Source of the DNA: Aspidiotus rigidus
Lineage: Eukaryota; Arthropoda; Insecta; Hemiptera; Diaspididae
Length of the DNA: 64,000 nt
Assembly: GCA_035079385.1 (NCBI GenBank)
Contig: JAVHKY010000028.1
Span: 5,084,001 to 5,148,000 of the forward strand
Reading direction: 5' to 3'
In this document: piece by piece, positions 23,530 to 35,225 of the stretch
Layout: each line of letters starts with the position of its first letter
Position numbering within the stretch: the stretch's first letter is position 1
The notes under the pieces: generated by a model
Seen by the model: the letters and a program-made list of their open reading frames with translations, nothing else
Databases searched by the model: none
Told to the model about the DNA's origin: nothing
Position numbers and translations under genes: made by a program

Positions 23530-25646
23530 TTCTGGGAAAAAATTCTTAACAAAAGACTTATATGGTACCTCGAATCTAATAACCTCATCTCTGAATATCA
23601 GTTCGGCTCACGTACGAAAAGAAGCACCCAACATGCCCTAGCTGACTTACAATACTGCATACAAGACGCAAGCCCATCTAAATCTAGCCTATACACAGTC
23701 TTCTTCGACCCCGAACAAGCTTTCCCCCGAGTCTGGAGACATCTCATTAATAAAAAATTATTCGACCACGGTCTACGCGGCAACCTCCCTAACATCCTCA
23801 AAACATTCCTCGAAAACAGATTCATAACAGTAAGAATCCAAGATAAGACCTCATCCCCCCACACTATACAAAACGGTGTCCCGCAAGGATCAGTATTCAG
23901 CGTCTTCCTCTTCATGGTCGCCATAAATGATATAACTAAAAACATACAATTCCCCTTAACCCAAAGACTCTACGCAGACGACTACAGCATATCTATCAAG
24001 TCTGACTTACCCAGCCGAGCACACCGCCTACTTCAGGAAAACCTCGATAACCCAACTCAATGGAAATCCAAAAACGGCTTCCGTTTCTCGGTGAATAAGA
24101 CAAACCTAATCATATTCCGACACAGAAAACCTATATCAACTATCCCCCCACTCAAATTAAACGGGAACACAATCCACACCAAAAACAGTACTAAATTCCT
24201 TGGCGTAAATTTCGACCAGACTCAAGACATGGGCACCACACATAAAATACCTCAAAGGCAAATGCAATCGTACACTCAACGTCCTCAAATACCTCGCACA
24301 TCCCAGCACAAGATGCAATAAGAAAATTCTTTTGCAACTATACCGAAGCCTCATCCGATCACAGCTGGATTATGGAGCCCCAATCTATGGACTAGCCAAG
24401 AAATCTATCTTTTCCACATTAAACTCAATTCAAAACGCGTCACTTCGCCTAGTCCTAGGCGCTTTCAGAACCAGCCCTAGCCTCAGCCTATGTGCTGAGG
24501 CAGGCGAACCCCCTCTGGAATACCGCCGACAGATCCTAACAAACTCATTTTTAGCTAATATATCTGATAATAAAAATTCTCCCACATTTGACCACTTTTT
24601 TCTTCCTACCAACTATCAAAAATTCTCCCGTAACTCTACTAAACATATCAAACTTAACTTACAACGCGTACACGAACGAAAATTTGTATTTAACCCTCTA
24701 CTTCCCATCTTCAACTCCACTCCACCATGGGCACTAAATTCACCCCATTTCAACGACGAACTTACTAAATTTCCCTCATATACCCCAAAAAATACACTCA
24801 AACAAGAAACACAAAACCTCTTAAACAATTACCAATCACACACCCACTGCTTCACTGACGGCTCACGACTCAACAACAAGACCGGCTTTGCCTTTTCGAT
24901 CGACCGTTCAATATTCAAATTCCGCGTCTGTGACAGTGCATCTGTCTTCACAGCTGAACTCTTCGCTATCCTCAGATGTCTACGAGAAATATCTACTCTC
25001 ACTCAGAACAATCAATACCTTATAGTCACTGACTCACTGTCGTCCTTTTTGGGTATACAAAACACCAATTATTCAACGAATCCACACCATCATTCACACA
25101 ATAACGCAAACCTTATCATATGTCACACTAATCTGGATCCCTGCACACATTGGACTATCGCAAAGTGATAGAGTAGACAACGCAGCAAAACAGTCAACAC
25201 ATTTCAAAAAAATAACACTCAAATGGCAAATTCCATCATCCGATATTAAAAATAACTATCGCACCCATATACTCAAAAAATGGTCCCATTTCTGGTCTAA
25301 CCAAACCAATAACAAACTTCTCCCTATCAAAATCGATCCCCTACAAAACACTCCCAACAGACCATCAAGAAAAGAAACTTCCGTCCTTATACGCCTCAGA
25401 ATTGGGCATACACGACTAACCCACTCATATCTTTTTTTGAATAACTCTGAACCACCAGAATGCCACAAATGCCACCTCGACAAAATTGACGTTAATCACT
25501 TATTTACATGCCCCGAACTAACAACCTTACGAAACACTCACAATATTCCTCATTCCAGAAAAGAGGCATTAAAAAATAACGACACTACACTTACAGATCA
25601 ACTAATACAATATCTTACCGCATCCGACCTCTTCCCCCTCATTTAA
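23530..25646 (+). pseudogene. LINE ORF2: reverse transcriptase, RNase H and Cys/His C-terminus
   Basis: First frame (to about 24,225): EKILNKRL, then QFGSRTKRST, then FFDPEQAFPRVW (the usual AFD is AFP), GVPQGS and the catalytic YADD at 23,971-23,982. A frameshift near 24,228 enters WAPHIKYLKGKCNRTLNVL, then SLIRSQLDYGAPIYG and SLCAEAGEPPLEYRR. RNase H follows with FTDGSR near 24,853, AELFAI, TDSLSS and, after another frameshift near 25,120, WIPAHIGL. The C-terminus has RLRIGHTRLTH and a C-x2-C-x8-H-x4-C array (ECHKCHLDKIDVNHLFTCP), typical of I-group LINE ORF2. It is broken by at least two frameshifts. Confidence 0.85.
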
Positions 25647-25746
25647 CCGTATGATAGTATCCGTCCTTTCAATAAACCTTGTCAAGCTAATAGCCCTAGA
25701 GTAGCTTCAAAGCTTGTAAAATAAAAAAAAAAAAAAAAAAAAAAAA
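23530..25746 (+). mobile_element. I-group-like LINE, 5'-truncated, with poly(A) tail
   Basis: Runs from inside the reverse transcriptase to an A-rich tail at 25,722-25,746. Just before the tail is a stem-loop, aagctaatagccctagagta then gcttcaaagctt, which resembles the 3' end of the LINEs at 55.4 and 52.3 kb. The 5' end is approximate because the RT signature starts abruptly near EKILNKRL. No target duplication was identified. Confidence 0.85.
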
Positions 25747-26156
25747 GTGTTATCGAAACATTGTTTTGAGTGCCCTGGAATTTAAGCTCATAGGTTGAGG
25801 TTTTATAGCAAACATACTTCAAAGTATTCACATAAAATACGTAAAGTGAGAAGGAAAGGAAATTGAAAGACACACACTGACCCAACAGCTTTCTCAGAAA
25901 TTTTCACTATTTCGTTAAATTGACGTAAACGCAAAAACAACGATCGCCGAGACGAGGTCTTTTGCGCAATTTGTTGTCACTGTGTGAGTAATGAAGCTTT
26001 GTAATCACGCATCACTACTATCGCAATCGAATGCAAATACGTCAATTTTTTTGACGTATATGCATCGTAATGTGCCTTATCTGAGAATCGAGAACTTATT
26101 GAAGGAAATTATTACTACTATTATTGAATTTTAACACACCGACATATGATGTAATC
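25747..26156. other. Short spacer between two LINE copies
   Basis: AT-rich, no gene or repeat recognised. Confidence 0.5.
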
Positions 26157-27460
26157 GCAAACTTCTGCTTCAACTATACAAAAGTCTTATTCGTTCCAAA
26201 CTCGATTACGGTACTACGATCTACAGCCAATGCAGTAAGTCCAAAATCAAACTCCTCGATACTTTACAAGCATCCACCCTCCGCATGGCTCTTGGAGCTT
26301 TTCTAACTTTCCCCCATCTAAGTCTTTGTGCAGAAGCAGCAGAACCACCATTACATTGACTGCAAACTTCCTCGCCTCGTCTTCTCAAATTCCTGACCTT
26401 CTAATCTATACATCTATCCTTTCTCCTAGTAACTTTCTCCTCTCCTCTTTAAAATCCTACCTTCAATACCTCCCTAAACTCTCACCTCTCCTTCCTATCA
26501 AGCCAACAACGCCTCCGTGGCTATTATCTCCCCCATCTATCAGACTCGACCTCGTAAATTACCCAAAAATTGATAGTTATTCCTATCGAACATCAATCAC
26601 AGAAATCATTGCAGAATACCCAAACCATGAAATCTGCTTCACTGATAGCTCTCAATCTCAATCTAAAACAGCCTATGCATTCTCAATCAACGGCACTATA
26701 ACCGCCAAACGACTCCAGTATTTACTGCTGAACTTAGTGCTATCCACTACTGCCTTTCGCAACTAACACAACAACCACCACGACACAATTACATCTTACT
26801 AACTGATTCTCTTTCATCTCTTTCAAAAATTCAAGACATCCATTCAACAAACCCTATAACTCAACGCATCCACCTTATTCTTGAAACTCTTGCTTCCATC
26901 GAATTAACAATAACTTTCATCTAGATCCCTGGCCACATTGGTCTGATCGCGCAGCCAAGGAAGCTCCCCGACTACCAAAGATCACAGATCCATCTTCTTC
27001 CCCTGCATACGACCTAAAAAACTATTATTGTTCCTTAATTTTAAATGCCTGGCATCATCTTTGGACTCTCCTACCGACCACCAAGCTCCGATCTATAAAA
27101 ACTTCACCCACCTCTTGGTCCTCCTCAACAGAAATTCCCGTCATGAAGAAATCATTCTCTGCCGACTCAGGATTGGCCACACACGACTAAATCATTCTCA
27201 CCTCCTACTAAGTCTCCACCGTCCACCTTGCAATTATTGTCAAGTGGATAACCTAACAGTACAACACCTATTCTCATGTCTAGCCCTACAAAACCAACGA
27301 CAATCTTTCAACGTCATCCGCCTTATGCAACAACTCGGAAACAATTCCTGACTCTCTCCAATACTTACGCTCTACTCACAACTTTCCTCTTCTCTAACAA
27401 CCTACAATACCTTTTCGCAAGCTGATGACCCATAGGTCACAAATAAATAAATAAAAAAAA
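26157..27460 (+). pseudogene. Degenerate I-group LINE, RT thumb to 3' end
   Basis: Translation starts at LLLQLYKSLIRSKLDYGTTI, then LRMALGAFLTFPHLSLCAEA, parallel to the copy at 24.3 kb. RNase H remains are CFTDSSQ, AELSAI, LTDSLSSL and IPGHIGL, spread over shifted frames with an in-frame stop before IPGHIGL. The tail part at 27,166-27,351 reads RLRIGHTRLNHSHLL and C-x2-C...H-x4-C (CNYCQVDNLTVQHLFSC). The 3' end is a taaataaataaaaaaaa tail at 27,441-27,460. Wording such as SWSS and DNLTVxHxFSC links it to the copy at 55.6-56.2 kb rather than to its immediate neighbour. Confidence 0.8.
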
Positions 27461-27739
27461 TTGAAAACTGATATTAGAGAACAACTATCGTGATCTGATT
27501 TTCTTCCGAACATATTTATCGACTCGTTTTGATACTTTTCCATGATCCTTATTCAACCTAACTTCGTACGGCAGTAATGAGAAGCGTTCTTACAAAACCT
27601 GCTGAGTCCCCCAAAAATATAGTTGGATAAATGAAGCTACCTTGCTACTCGGGGTAGGGAGAGGTAAGCTGTGACCATACGACCTTTTCCATTATCTTCC
27701 TAAACATTTAAGAAAGATACTGAAAGAAAAAAAAGGAAC

Positions 27740-28111
27740 AAATACAAAAACCGCAATAAATTTCAACCCATCGAGCGCTTTCGGCTAAACAGTCATTCTC
27801 AAGGTATAGAAAGCGACTGAACCCAACACCAAAAAGAACAAGTAACACCGAACGAGGTCATGACTGAACTAGCGACTCACCAAAATGTGAATCATTCTCC
27901 TAGACCAATTCAATCAATCCTTCCTCAGGAATATACCTGTTCAACACGGTGACGTCGTTGTTATATTTGATTTCCTCCAGAGCCAATTGTTTAAAGTACA
28001 AATTCACTCACCCACTTTTCTTTTGTGTTCATTCACTCTAGTTTGGAGTTAACAGCTAGTCAAACCTTTGTTAACACTGGGGCAATCCCTACAAGCTACT
28101 CTATAAACACC
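27740..28111 (-). pseudogene. Penelope-like element remnant with GIY-YIG endonuclease
   Basis: Minus-strand translation from 28,111 gives GVYRVACRDCPSVNKGL, then LQTRVNEHKRKVGE. This matches the Penelope-like GIY-YIG pattern (GVYkIpCkDC..vYIGqT.r.l.tRi.EHKR). After a frameshift comes ALEEIKYNNDVTVLNRYIP, corresponding to the EAIEI.K...NRD terminus, and a stop at 27,902-27,900. Downstream, cttgagaatgactgtttagc followed by cgaaagcgctcg matches the phrase commonly found at the 3' end of Penelope-like elements. The region between EHKR and the C-terminus is deleted and the RT is not visible. The YIG core is mutated (VNKG). Confidence 0.7.
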
Positions 28112-28606
28112 CTCCACCCCTCCGTCTCGGCCAATGAATAAACTCTTCACAGTAGTAGTGAAGTCGGCTGAAAACAAAAGGGACGGCGAATGCGGTCAAC
28201 TCCGAAGAAAACTTACCCAAAAACGGCAGTCTAATCCTCCGCTTAGGCTATCAGAGTGCGAATCCTGGGAGGTAGCCACCTACTTCAAAGCACATTCTCT
28301 GGAAAACTCTGTGCTTTGTAAAATCCTAACCATAAAAATTACCATAAACGAAAAAACGACCAGAGAAAGACCTAATAATCTGACCAAAGATAAAGAACGA
28401 CCAGACATGGCTGAACATGTTGGAAATTGACCAAATATACGGTTAAGAAACATCAAATTTCATGCGGGGAGTCTCATGTTAGAAATCCCAATTCTCAACT
28501 CTACTCATAATAGACAATAAATATTGTCTCGCTAGATAGTGTTTTGTTTGTGTAAACACCATCACAATACAACGCACAATTACACGCCATCCCACATTAC
28601 TCATCT
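28112..28606. other. Spacer, possibly more Penelope-like sequence
   Basis: The open frame at 28,134-28,430 on the plus strand has no recognised domain and lies antisense to where RT-to-GIY linker sequence of the Penelope-like element would be expected. No positive evidence for either. Confidence 0.35.
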
Positions 28607-29188
28607 GGGAGCGTGCAACCAAGAAGGTCCCACTTTGTCAAAATTGCAAAAGTTTGAATGTAGGTTCAAATTGTGATTTTTTGTATTTTGATGTATCATT
28701 TTATTCCAGTAGTAAGATTCTTTTCATGAGATAAAACCTATAAATTGAACAAAATCATAAGAAAGTGAGATCTTCATATTTTGTTCTGTGACACTTTGTA
28801 ATTTTTTTATCTGTGATAAAAAAAAACTTTGAAATACTGTAGCTCATCATCTTCTGGATCGATTTTCAATTTTTTTTTAATTTGACCCTTACACTCTAGT
28901 AATTAATATAAACTTATTATTCTTCATTCCAGAATGTTTTTTTCTCAAGAAAATCAAATTTTTACATAAATTTTACCAAACATTGTCAACTTCTATAATG
29001 CAATTTTTATTAGCCAATTCTGTAAAAACCCAATTTTCCAATTTTCAACTTCAACACCACTTTTCGGACATGAATTTTGGACCTAACAATTTCAAGAAGG
29101 TCTTGTTGTACTCAGAATTTCATCTACTATCACACTCCACTTATAACTCCATACCGACAAGGCGGGACCTTTTTAGTTGCACGCTCCC
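28607..29188. mobile_element. TIR DNA transposon (non-autonomous), copy B, uninterrupted
   Basis: 582 bp bounded by gggagcgtgcaaccaagaag and its inverted partner ending tttttagttgcacgctccc. ATCT flanks both sides (28,603-28,606 and 29,189-29,192), a possible 4-bp target duplication, though TIR and duplication overlap ambiguously. It matches copy A at 3.4-5.4 kb block by block and defines where A was interrupted. No transposase. Confidence 0.85.
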
Positions 29189-29662
29189 ATCTTTTGGTAC
29201 TAAATCCAAGACAAAGAAGAAGAAAAATGAGAAAGTGATTGCAATGATGTCGGCAAGCAAGCGCGCGCCGAACCTAAAACTGTTTCATGGACACTATCGA
29301 TTAACATTTGGTATCCCACTTCTAAGTGGTGGCAACAATGGGATATCATTTACTGATTCCCCCGAAGAGGGCTCTTTATTAGGTACGTGCTTCCATGTAT
29401 GAACGTAGGACACTAATGGGACTTCATCTTGTATATGATTAGGTCTCCAGCGGATGGTTGCATGCAAGAACCTCATTTTAAAGTAATCTTATTTTTACAC
29501 TTATAAAAAGTCAGCCTTTGTGTGCGACGTTGTTGTTCTGAGCATATTCTGGCATTCCTTCAAGGCGACCATACCATGACTGTTTTCTGTGAAGAAATAT
29601 TTACCAGAAATGACCGCAACCAGAAAAAAATTGTTTTGTCAAAAGCCTTATATATAAGCGTT
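29189..29662. other. Gene-free spacer
   Basis: No gene or repeat recognised between two repeat elements. Confidence 0.45.
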
Positions 29663-29780
29663 AAGCGCACTTATAATCATGACATGACCCTTAATTGACC
29701 ACTTAAGCTACCTATCGAGATAGCTTAGAAGAAATGTTACTGTCACTTTTCCCTTAGTGTCGACTGAGAATGTCGCTGTC
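29663..29780. repeat. Dispersed repeat shared with 40.7-40.8 kb (inverse orientation)
   Basis: The 41 bases from aagcgcacttataatcatga to the end of gaccact are found in reverse complement at 40,763-40,803 with three differences. The similarity continues weakly to ttcccttagtgtcgactgag. Non-coding. Confidence 0.7.
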
Positions 29781-29921
29781 AATTGGACCCTATTCAGCCA
29801 AACCCAACCAAGCGACATGATAACGATCTGGCGAAAAGGAGAATCTCCATCATAGTAAAGGAGCATTTCCCTAGATTGTTATCATGTCGCTTGGTTGGGT
29901 TTGGCTAAATAGGGTCCAATT
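29781..29921. mobile_element. Hairpin MITE, 141 bp
   Basis: Arms of about 50 bp begin aattggaccctattcagcc and continue through aacccaaccaagcgacatga. The right arm is the reverse complement with one difference in the first 44 positions. The loop is about 40 bp. The outer AATT may be either arm or a 4-bp target duplication. It has no coding capacity and abuts the 29,663-29,780 repeat. Confidence 0.85.
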
Positions 29922-30437
29922 ATTCATTTTAGCTGAAGGTTATCAGAAGACATTTTAATGCTTTTCGCACGACAGTATCGCGATCTTGAATTTCTCAAGA
30001 GTTTGGAAATTTTGTTTTTACTTCAAGAAAGTATTGTGATTTCATTTAGGTCAAACTTCGATATATTGCCACCTGCAGCGACTCTTTCGCTATGTCAAGT
30101 CCGAATATCACTCGCGTGTATGGACTGAGCTATAGCGACTGAAACCCGTGGAAAGATATGATGAAAAATAACATCCCAGTCAGCGCGGTTGATTGCCGAG
30201 GGAGAACCTGCTGTCACTCCTCCGCACGCTCACCCGCGCGCACTGCCGATATTAAAGCCACTGGTATGGTCTTTCTTATTGTATCTTTCCATTTGGTTAT
30301 CATGAAAGAAACTCTATAGTGTGACAGGTTTACATGGATGAAGCTCAGTCCATAATATATTGAATGATGAGTGAAATTATACTACAACTAATGGTCCACG
30401 ATAAAATAGACCGATTTCCCAGGGACTTCACGAAACA

Positions 30438-30464
30438 CTGCTGCTGCTGCTGCTGCTGCTGCTG
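30438..30464. repeat. (CTG)9 trinucleotide repeat
   Basis: Nine perfect CTG units. On the minus strand this is CAG and would read polyglutamine in a 66-codon frame at 30,545-30,345, but that frame has no other protein-like property, so I treat it as a microsatellite. Confidence 0.9.
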
Positions 30465-30956
30465 CAGTTCCCCTTTCCCCTGGTTCCATGCTGAGTGAAG
30501 AAGCAAAATGTAAACAACGGATTTTACATGATTATGAATTCCCATAAGAGAAGGGTTGTTTGAACAGGAAAATTGTAGATTATTGAAGATCTTGGTAGTT
30601 AGATTATCAACTGGAAGCTTTTATCTATCATTTATTATTACTTTTCTACCTCACAATTTGGAAAACAACCCAACGTTAACATTGTGTTCACTAAATGGGG
30701 AAAAAGTTTACATTTTAGTTGTTCGCTCAGACCACCGATGGAGCATTCTTGGAATGTCGAAGATACTTGCACATGGGACAAGACCCAGGAAACGGAGTTT
30801 CGCTTCACTACCATTTTTTGAATATTCAATGGCTAATTTTACTAGACGCTAATTAAATTCTGTAGGAGCGCTACTGTCTCAAAAAATTAAGAAAAAGGTT
30901 TCAGCAGGTTTTAGAAGAATTGTTCTCAATTGGTGAGCACTAATTAACACGTATCA

Positions 30957-31000
30957 GGTTGGCCAGTAAGTTTCGCGCCAGTGCCAAGCTACGGCTGGAA
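30957..31000. mobile_element. Possible solo mariner-type terminal repeat
   Basis: Following a TA, aggttggccagtaagtttcg matches the general look of mariner-family inverted repeats (TTAGGTTGGCcagtAAGTtcG). I did not find the inverted partner within about 1.5 kb on either side, so at most this is a relic end. Confidence 0.35.
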
Positions 31001-33639
31001 AAGTGACCAAAATCTCTATAAAAATACTCGGAAAGGTCATCTGGAACTACCTAGAACACGCCTTTGAATCGGGAATGCAATCGGTCGGAAGGCTTACGTA
31101 TCAATTTCAAAACAAATTTTACGGTCTCTATTGAACATATTCACACTGATTCGTGCACAATTTATTTTAGAGCAGGAAAAGCTGTTCGTAGTCATTAAGG
31201 CACTCGAAACCTATTTCATAACCTACCGCGATAGTAACAACAGCTAAAAATCGCATGCTATTCACGTACCGGTACAATTGAAATTTGTTTATTTATTCAC
31301 TTTTTAATCTTATTTTTTTCCTCACGAATAACTAATTGATAAATCGTATTTAACGCGCGTAGAGAGTAATAACACTCAAGGATGGATTAATTAAATGAAA
31401 TTTAGATCCATATTTCGCTTTCTGACTATGTACGTGTATGCACGAGTGCTTGCGTACGCGCACCCCAATTAAATGAGAAACAAACGAAAAAAAAAACAAG
31501 ACAATTTTTTTCCCCTTTTAAAATTTTTATTATTATTTCTAATTATAATTTGAATATCGTTCGTACATAGTAACGACATTTTATCGACCTATAACGAGAC
31601 AAAAAAAAATATTAGAAATGAGATTTTTTTTCTGCATGGTACAAAAAATATTAACGTACAGTTATGACATTCTTAACGCACATTTTAAAACATATTCACT
31701 CACTGAACACCAGAATAGCGCTTTACGCAACAAATTTTCGTATTTAATTCAATTTTTTCTGTTTTCGACTCGTAAATACAAGCGTTATTCTTTTATTCCG
31801 CGGTTCCACAAATTACTTCTCGGTTCTATAACTCCTACAGGTTACTACGAATCCCAGGTGCAACTTCTTTGATGAAGTGAATTTTTAATCAACTCGTATA
31901 TACGCACAAGGTTTTTTTTTCTCAAATTTTCATTTTCGACTTCTTCGTTTTTTCCCCCTCTCTCTTCGCTCTTTTCTCGCTCCTCGCCTCGCCGTATTAA
32001 CCGTTATCAAATCCCACCTAAAATAGAAAACTCACGTTGAACCGAAAAACATGGCGCATTACATAAAGCGCGGAAAATATTCATTCTCGCAGCTGTATTT
32101 TCCGGCTTTCAAATTTTATCATGTGGCAACGTGCTATACAATGCACATGGAAGAACCATTCTTTCATTAATGCGCATCAATTCCCCGATACATTTTAAAT
32201 TTATTTATTTATTTTTAGTTGCGCTACATTTCGCACATCATACTACAGGCCTTAATTTCACATAACGGGTCATTCCGCCAGGCAGGTATACAGGAAATCT
32301 GTTCTCGACATTTATTCACTCCGTCGGACATGTCACCAAGTTCATTTCAATTGTTGAAAAAAGTACTGAAAAACATGACGATATTAATAGCAAAGTTCGA
32401 TCAATCGCATACACTGCGTCTGAATTTTCAAGGGATATAATATTAATAAAGAATGAAAAACAACTGACAACTAGGAAGTATTATTCAGCATCTTTAAAAT
32501 TCGATTTTTTTTCAGCACTTTTGTTTTGTCGAACAGAATTCCCCAAAATTTTCGATGTTCTGTCACTTGAAGGAGTGTCGCGATTGAAGATAAATTGAGG
32601 ATAATTCCATCACGGATGCAGATTTCAACAACAGAACATATTCAGGAAAATTTTGTTGGGAGTCCATTTTAGAAGTAAAATACAGATGTAGAATGGAAAG
32701 TACAGGTGAGAATAAGGGCCAGTTGATGTCGACTCAAAATCGACGTATTCCGTTCCGCGCCCGATGTCGACGATTCCTTTCTGCCATCGAGTCATCGTCG
32801 ACATCAAAAAAGTGAGGAGTTCGGTTCCATAGATTAATGTGGGTCGACTACACGTCAACATTGCAGCGTCGATTTCACGAGCACCCTCTAATAAAGTTAA
32901 AAAATGAGACTTCTGAGATTAGATATTAATACGACTGAAAATTGACATCAAAATTGCGTCGATTCGCGACCACTGCTGCACTGGCCAAAGGAGACTCTGA
33001 ACGACCCTCGTTATATCAATTCTTACTACGCATTCAGTCTGCGAGTAGCAAGGTCACCAAACAGACGAAATAAAACTAGAAGGTGACTGCACATCGACTC
33101 TCGGTCGGCGTCGCGTCGATTTAAAATGAAAACCCGAGCGACTGTTAATTGACGCAACAGAGCAGTTGATTTGATATCAATTTTCAGTTTTGTTGGGATG
33201 TAATTAGTGAATGCACACTCTAGAAGCAGGGATTGTTATAAGATCGTGTATTCGCTAGGTTCGCTGTAAATGCCAAACCCCATTGGATCAGTCTATCATT
33301 AACCGTCCCTGAGCTGCAGCCAGCAAGGGTAATTGTTCGACTAGCTAGACGTTCATGACAAGTATGAAAGACATTGAAATTTCTTCAACCCCTTCCTCAT
33401 TCCTCTCGAAATGTGTTCAAACGATCAACTGTTCCTTTACAATTCACGTTCCACTGAATTTCAACGTACTAAGAATCGGGATACTGCAGGAGGTACTCAC
33501 GAACTGGAAAATTCACTTTGAAATACCATCAGTATAGCATAAAATTTTGTTCAAAACCTTCCCTCGAAAATTTTCTGTCTATGCCTTTGGCGACTCTACT
33601 TGCAAAAACCTGCTAAACTGAAGTCACAGAGGCCCTTTC

Positions 33640-33921
33640 ATATTTCTAGCCGCCAACCCAGTAGAGGCTCTCACTGACCTGATGACCCATGTGAGCCTTG
33701 GTCAAAACTTTCATCAGGTACTGGTATTTACTTTGCGTGGTGTGGAAAGTACTTTCCAGCTCAGTGCCGTGTATGTCCCCCACTTCTACCAGTATCTGCC
33801 ATTCCCTCTCCTGTGTGCGTCAGTCTGACTTCGTGTCGTTTGATCCGTCGTTGCTGGGATTCGAACTCGAGTCATCTGCGCGTGAAGCCACTACTCTAAC
33901 CACTCGACCGCTGCAGCCTTA
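33640..33921 (-). mobile_element. tRNA-derived SINE
   Basis: On the minus strand the head starts aggctgcagcggtcgagtgg. The A box is in gtcgagtggttagag (33,908-33,894) and the B box is gagttcgaatccc (33,869-33,857), about 25 bp apart. This is the RNA polymerase III internal promoter of a tRNA. No cloverleaf acceptor stem closes, and about 200 bp of unrelated body follows (cagactgacgcacacaggag and onwards), so this is a SINE rather than a tRNA gene. The 3' boundary is approximate and no clear tail was seen. Confidence 0.75.
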
Positions 33922-35140
33922 CATCCTAGTGCATGTAATTTGATTATAGTCATTATTATGCGCGCGACTACAGTCATTGAATCTCGTGCTAGCGTGACAG
34001 TGCTGCCGATGCAAAGTGCACAGAACCTTTCCTCCCATCTTGCATTAAAACATCGTACGTATCAGTGTTGGAAGGGAACCAATTCCTTTGTACGCTCACG
34101 TCACTCGCTGCGCTCGTTCCGCAAACTGCGTACTCGGGAAGTGCTTCCTTTCAGACCCCCCAAAAAAACATAAGTTTGCTAGCTTTGATAATTTGTTGGT
34201 TCTCCCGCACGCACAAAATCGCTGCGGTCAGTCTTCAGCACTAATATTTATCTATTTTCTCAAAAAAATAAAGAGATGTGAATTTATCGGATATAAAAAT
34301 TCCTCCCAGATGCGTGCAGTTCTGACAAGCGAATCCGCGAACATTTTCTTAGCCCATAAGAATATATTGAATGCGACTGTGCGATATCAGGAGCGAAAAA
34401 TTATCTCGACATTTGGAGGGTATGAAATTTAACATACCGGAGATGGCGAGTTTTAGGTGTCTGTAGACACAAGGAAGAATGTCATCATCGCCGTCTAGCA
34501 CAGCATAGTAACGCAAGAATGCGACCGCTCGCTCATCATTACACAGTTAGATAAAATTAGCAAATTTTGTAACATGTCTATATCACGAGTGCAACGTTAA
34601 TGAGATACAATTAATTTGATCTTCTGATTTCGCCTGCAGAGAGACGGTTATCCATACAGTCATACATAACAAGAAATCCCGGGTCAGATTTTTCAACAAG
34701 GTTCAGACCTCATACTTTGAATTGGTAGACTGGATGGATGTACATGCAAGACTTGGAAATTTGTCATGCGAAGTTATTCTTGCGCCGCTTTCTAGTAACT
34801 AAGTAAGATCATTTTCTCGCTAAATCGAGAAGCACCGGCGCTACGATGCTTGGCTGCTCATGTACTTGCGACTCATACTTCTGGGAGTTTTAGTGCAACG
34901 CTGTCCATACAAAATGGTCGTGAGAACGGCGTGCGTTCTTAATACTATTCGTAGGCTGCATACTGCTACAGGAGACAGTAATAACGGACAGCCATTTTGA
35001 TTGCGGAAAAAGTGAGCGTTGTGGTAATTTTGCCCAAAAGTCTTACAGAAAACGTGTACGTTTGGACTCTTTCTGCACGTCCTGTAGCATCACCTTGACT
35101 GCAGTAGTTTCACATGGTTAAAGTGACAACCAGAAGTTTT
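33922..35140. other. Gene-poor stretch with repeat pieces
   Basis: Contains the third GC-rich palindromic motif (34,101-34,122) and, at 34,839-34,950, a relative of the 5.9-6.3 kb repeat. The open frames at 33,940-34,432 are unrecognised. Confidence 0.4.
34101..34122. repeat. Palindromic GC-rich motif, copy 3
   Basis: On the minus strand it reads gcggaacgagcgcagcgagt, one central base different from the copies at 4.5 and 17.8 kb. Confidence 0.55.
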
Positions 35141-35225
35141 AAGCAACACCGCAACATTGCGCGGAACGACATGCGCACAGGGACACGGTCCGCATGTTGC
35201 TCCGCGTAATATTGCGGCGTTGTTC
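35141..35225. repeat. Imperfect hairpin, about 85 bp
   Basis: The left arm (caacaccgcaacattgcgcg, then gaacgacatgcg) pairs with the right arm (cgcatgttgctccgcgtaat, then attgcggcgttg) at most positions, with a loop of about 14 bp. Weaker pairing extends outwards, with tagtttcaca present on the left and, in reverse complement, on the right. It is probably a decayed foldback or MITE. An overlapping open frame is a by-product. Confidence 0.65.

Larger units (their letters stand above)
29922..33630. other. Gene-poor stretch
   Basis: No protein match. It contains a CTG repeat at 30,438-30,464, a mariner-like end near 30,957, CG-containing AT-rich sequence at 31.3-32.2 kb and clustered GTCGAC/ATCGAC words at 32.7-33.1 kb. 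Open frames are short and unrecognised. Confidence 0.4.

Noticed and set aside
30345..30545. Minus-strand polyglutamine frame
   Set aside because: It is produced by the (CTG)9 microsatellite and has no other protein-like feature.
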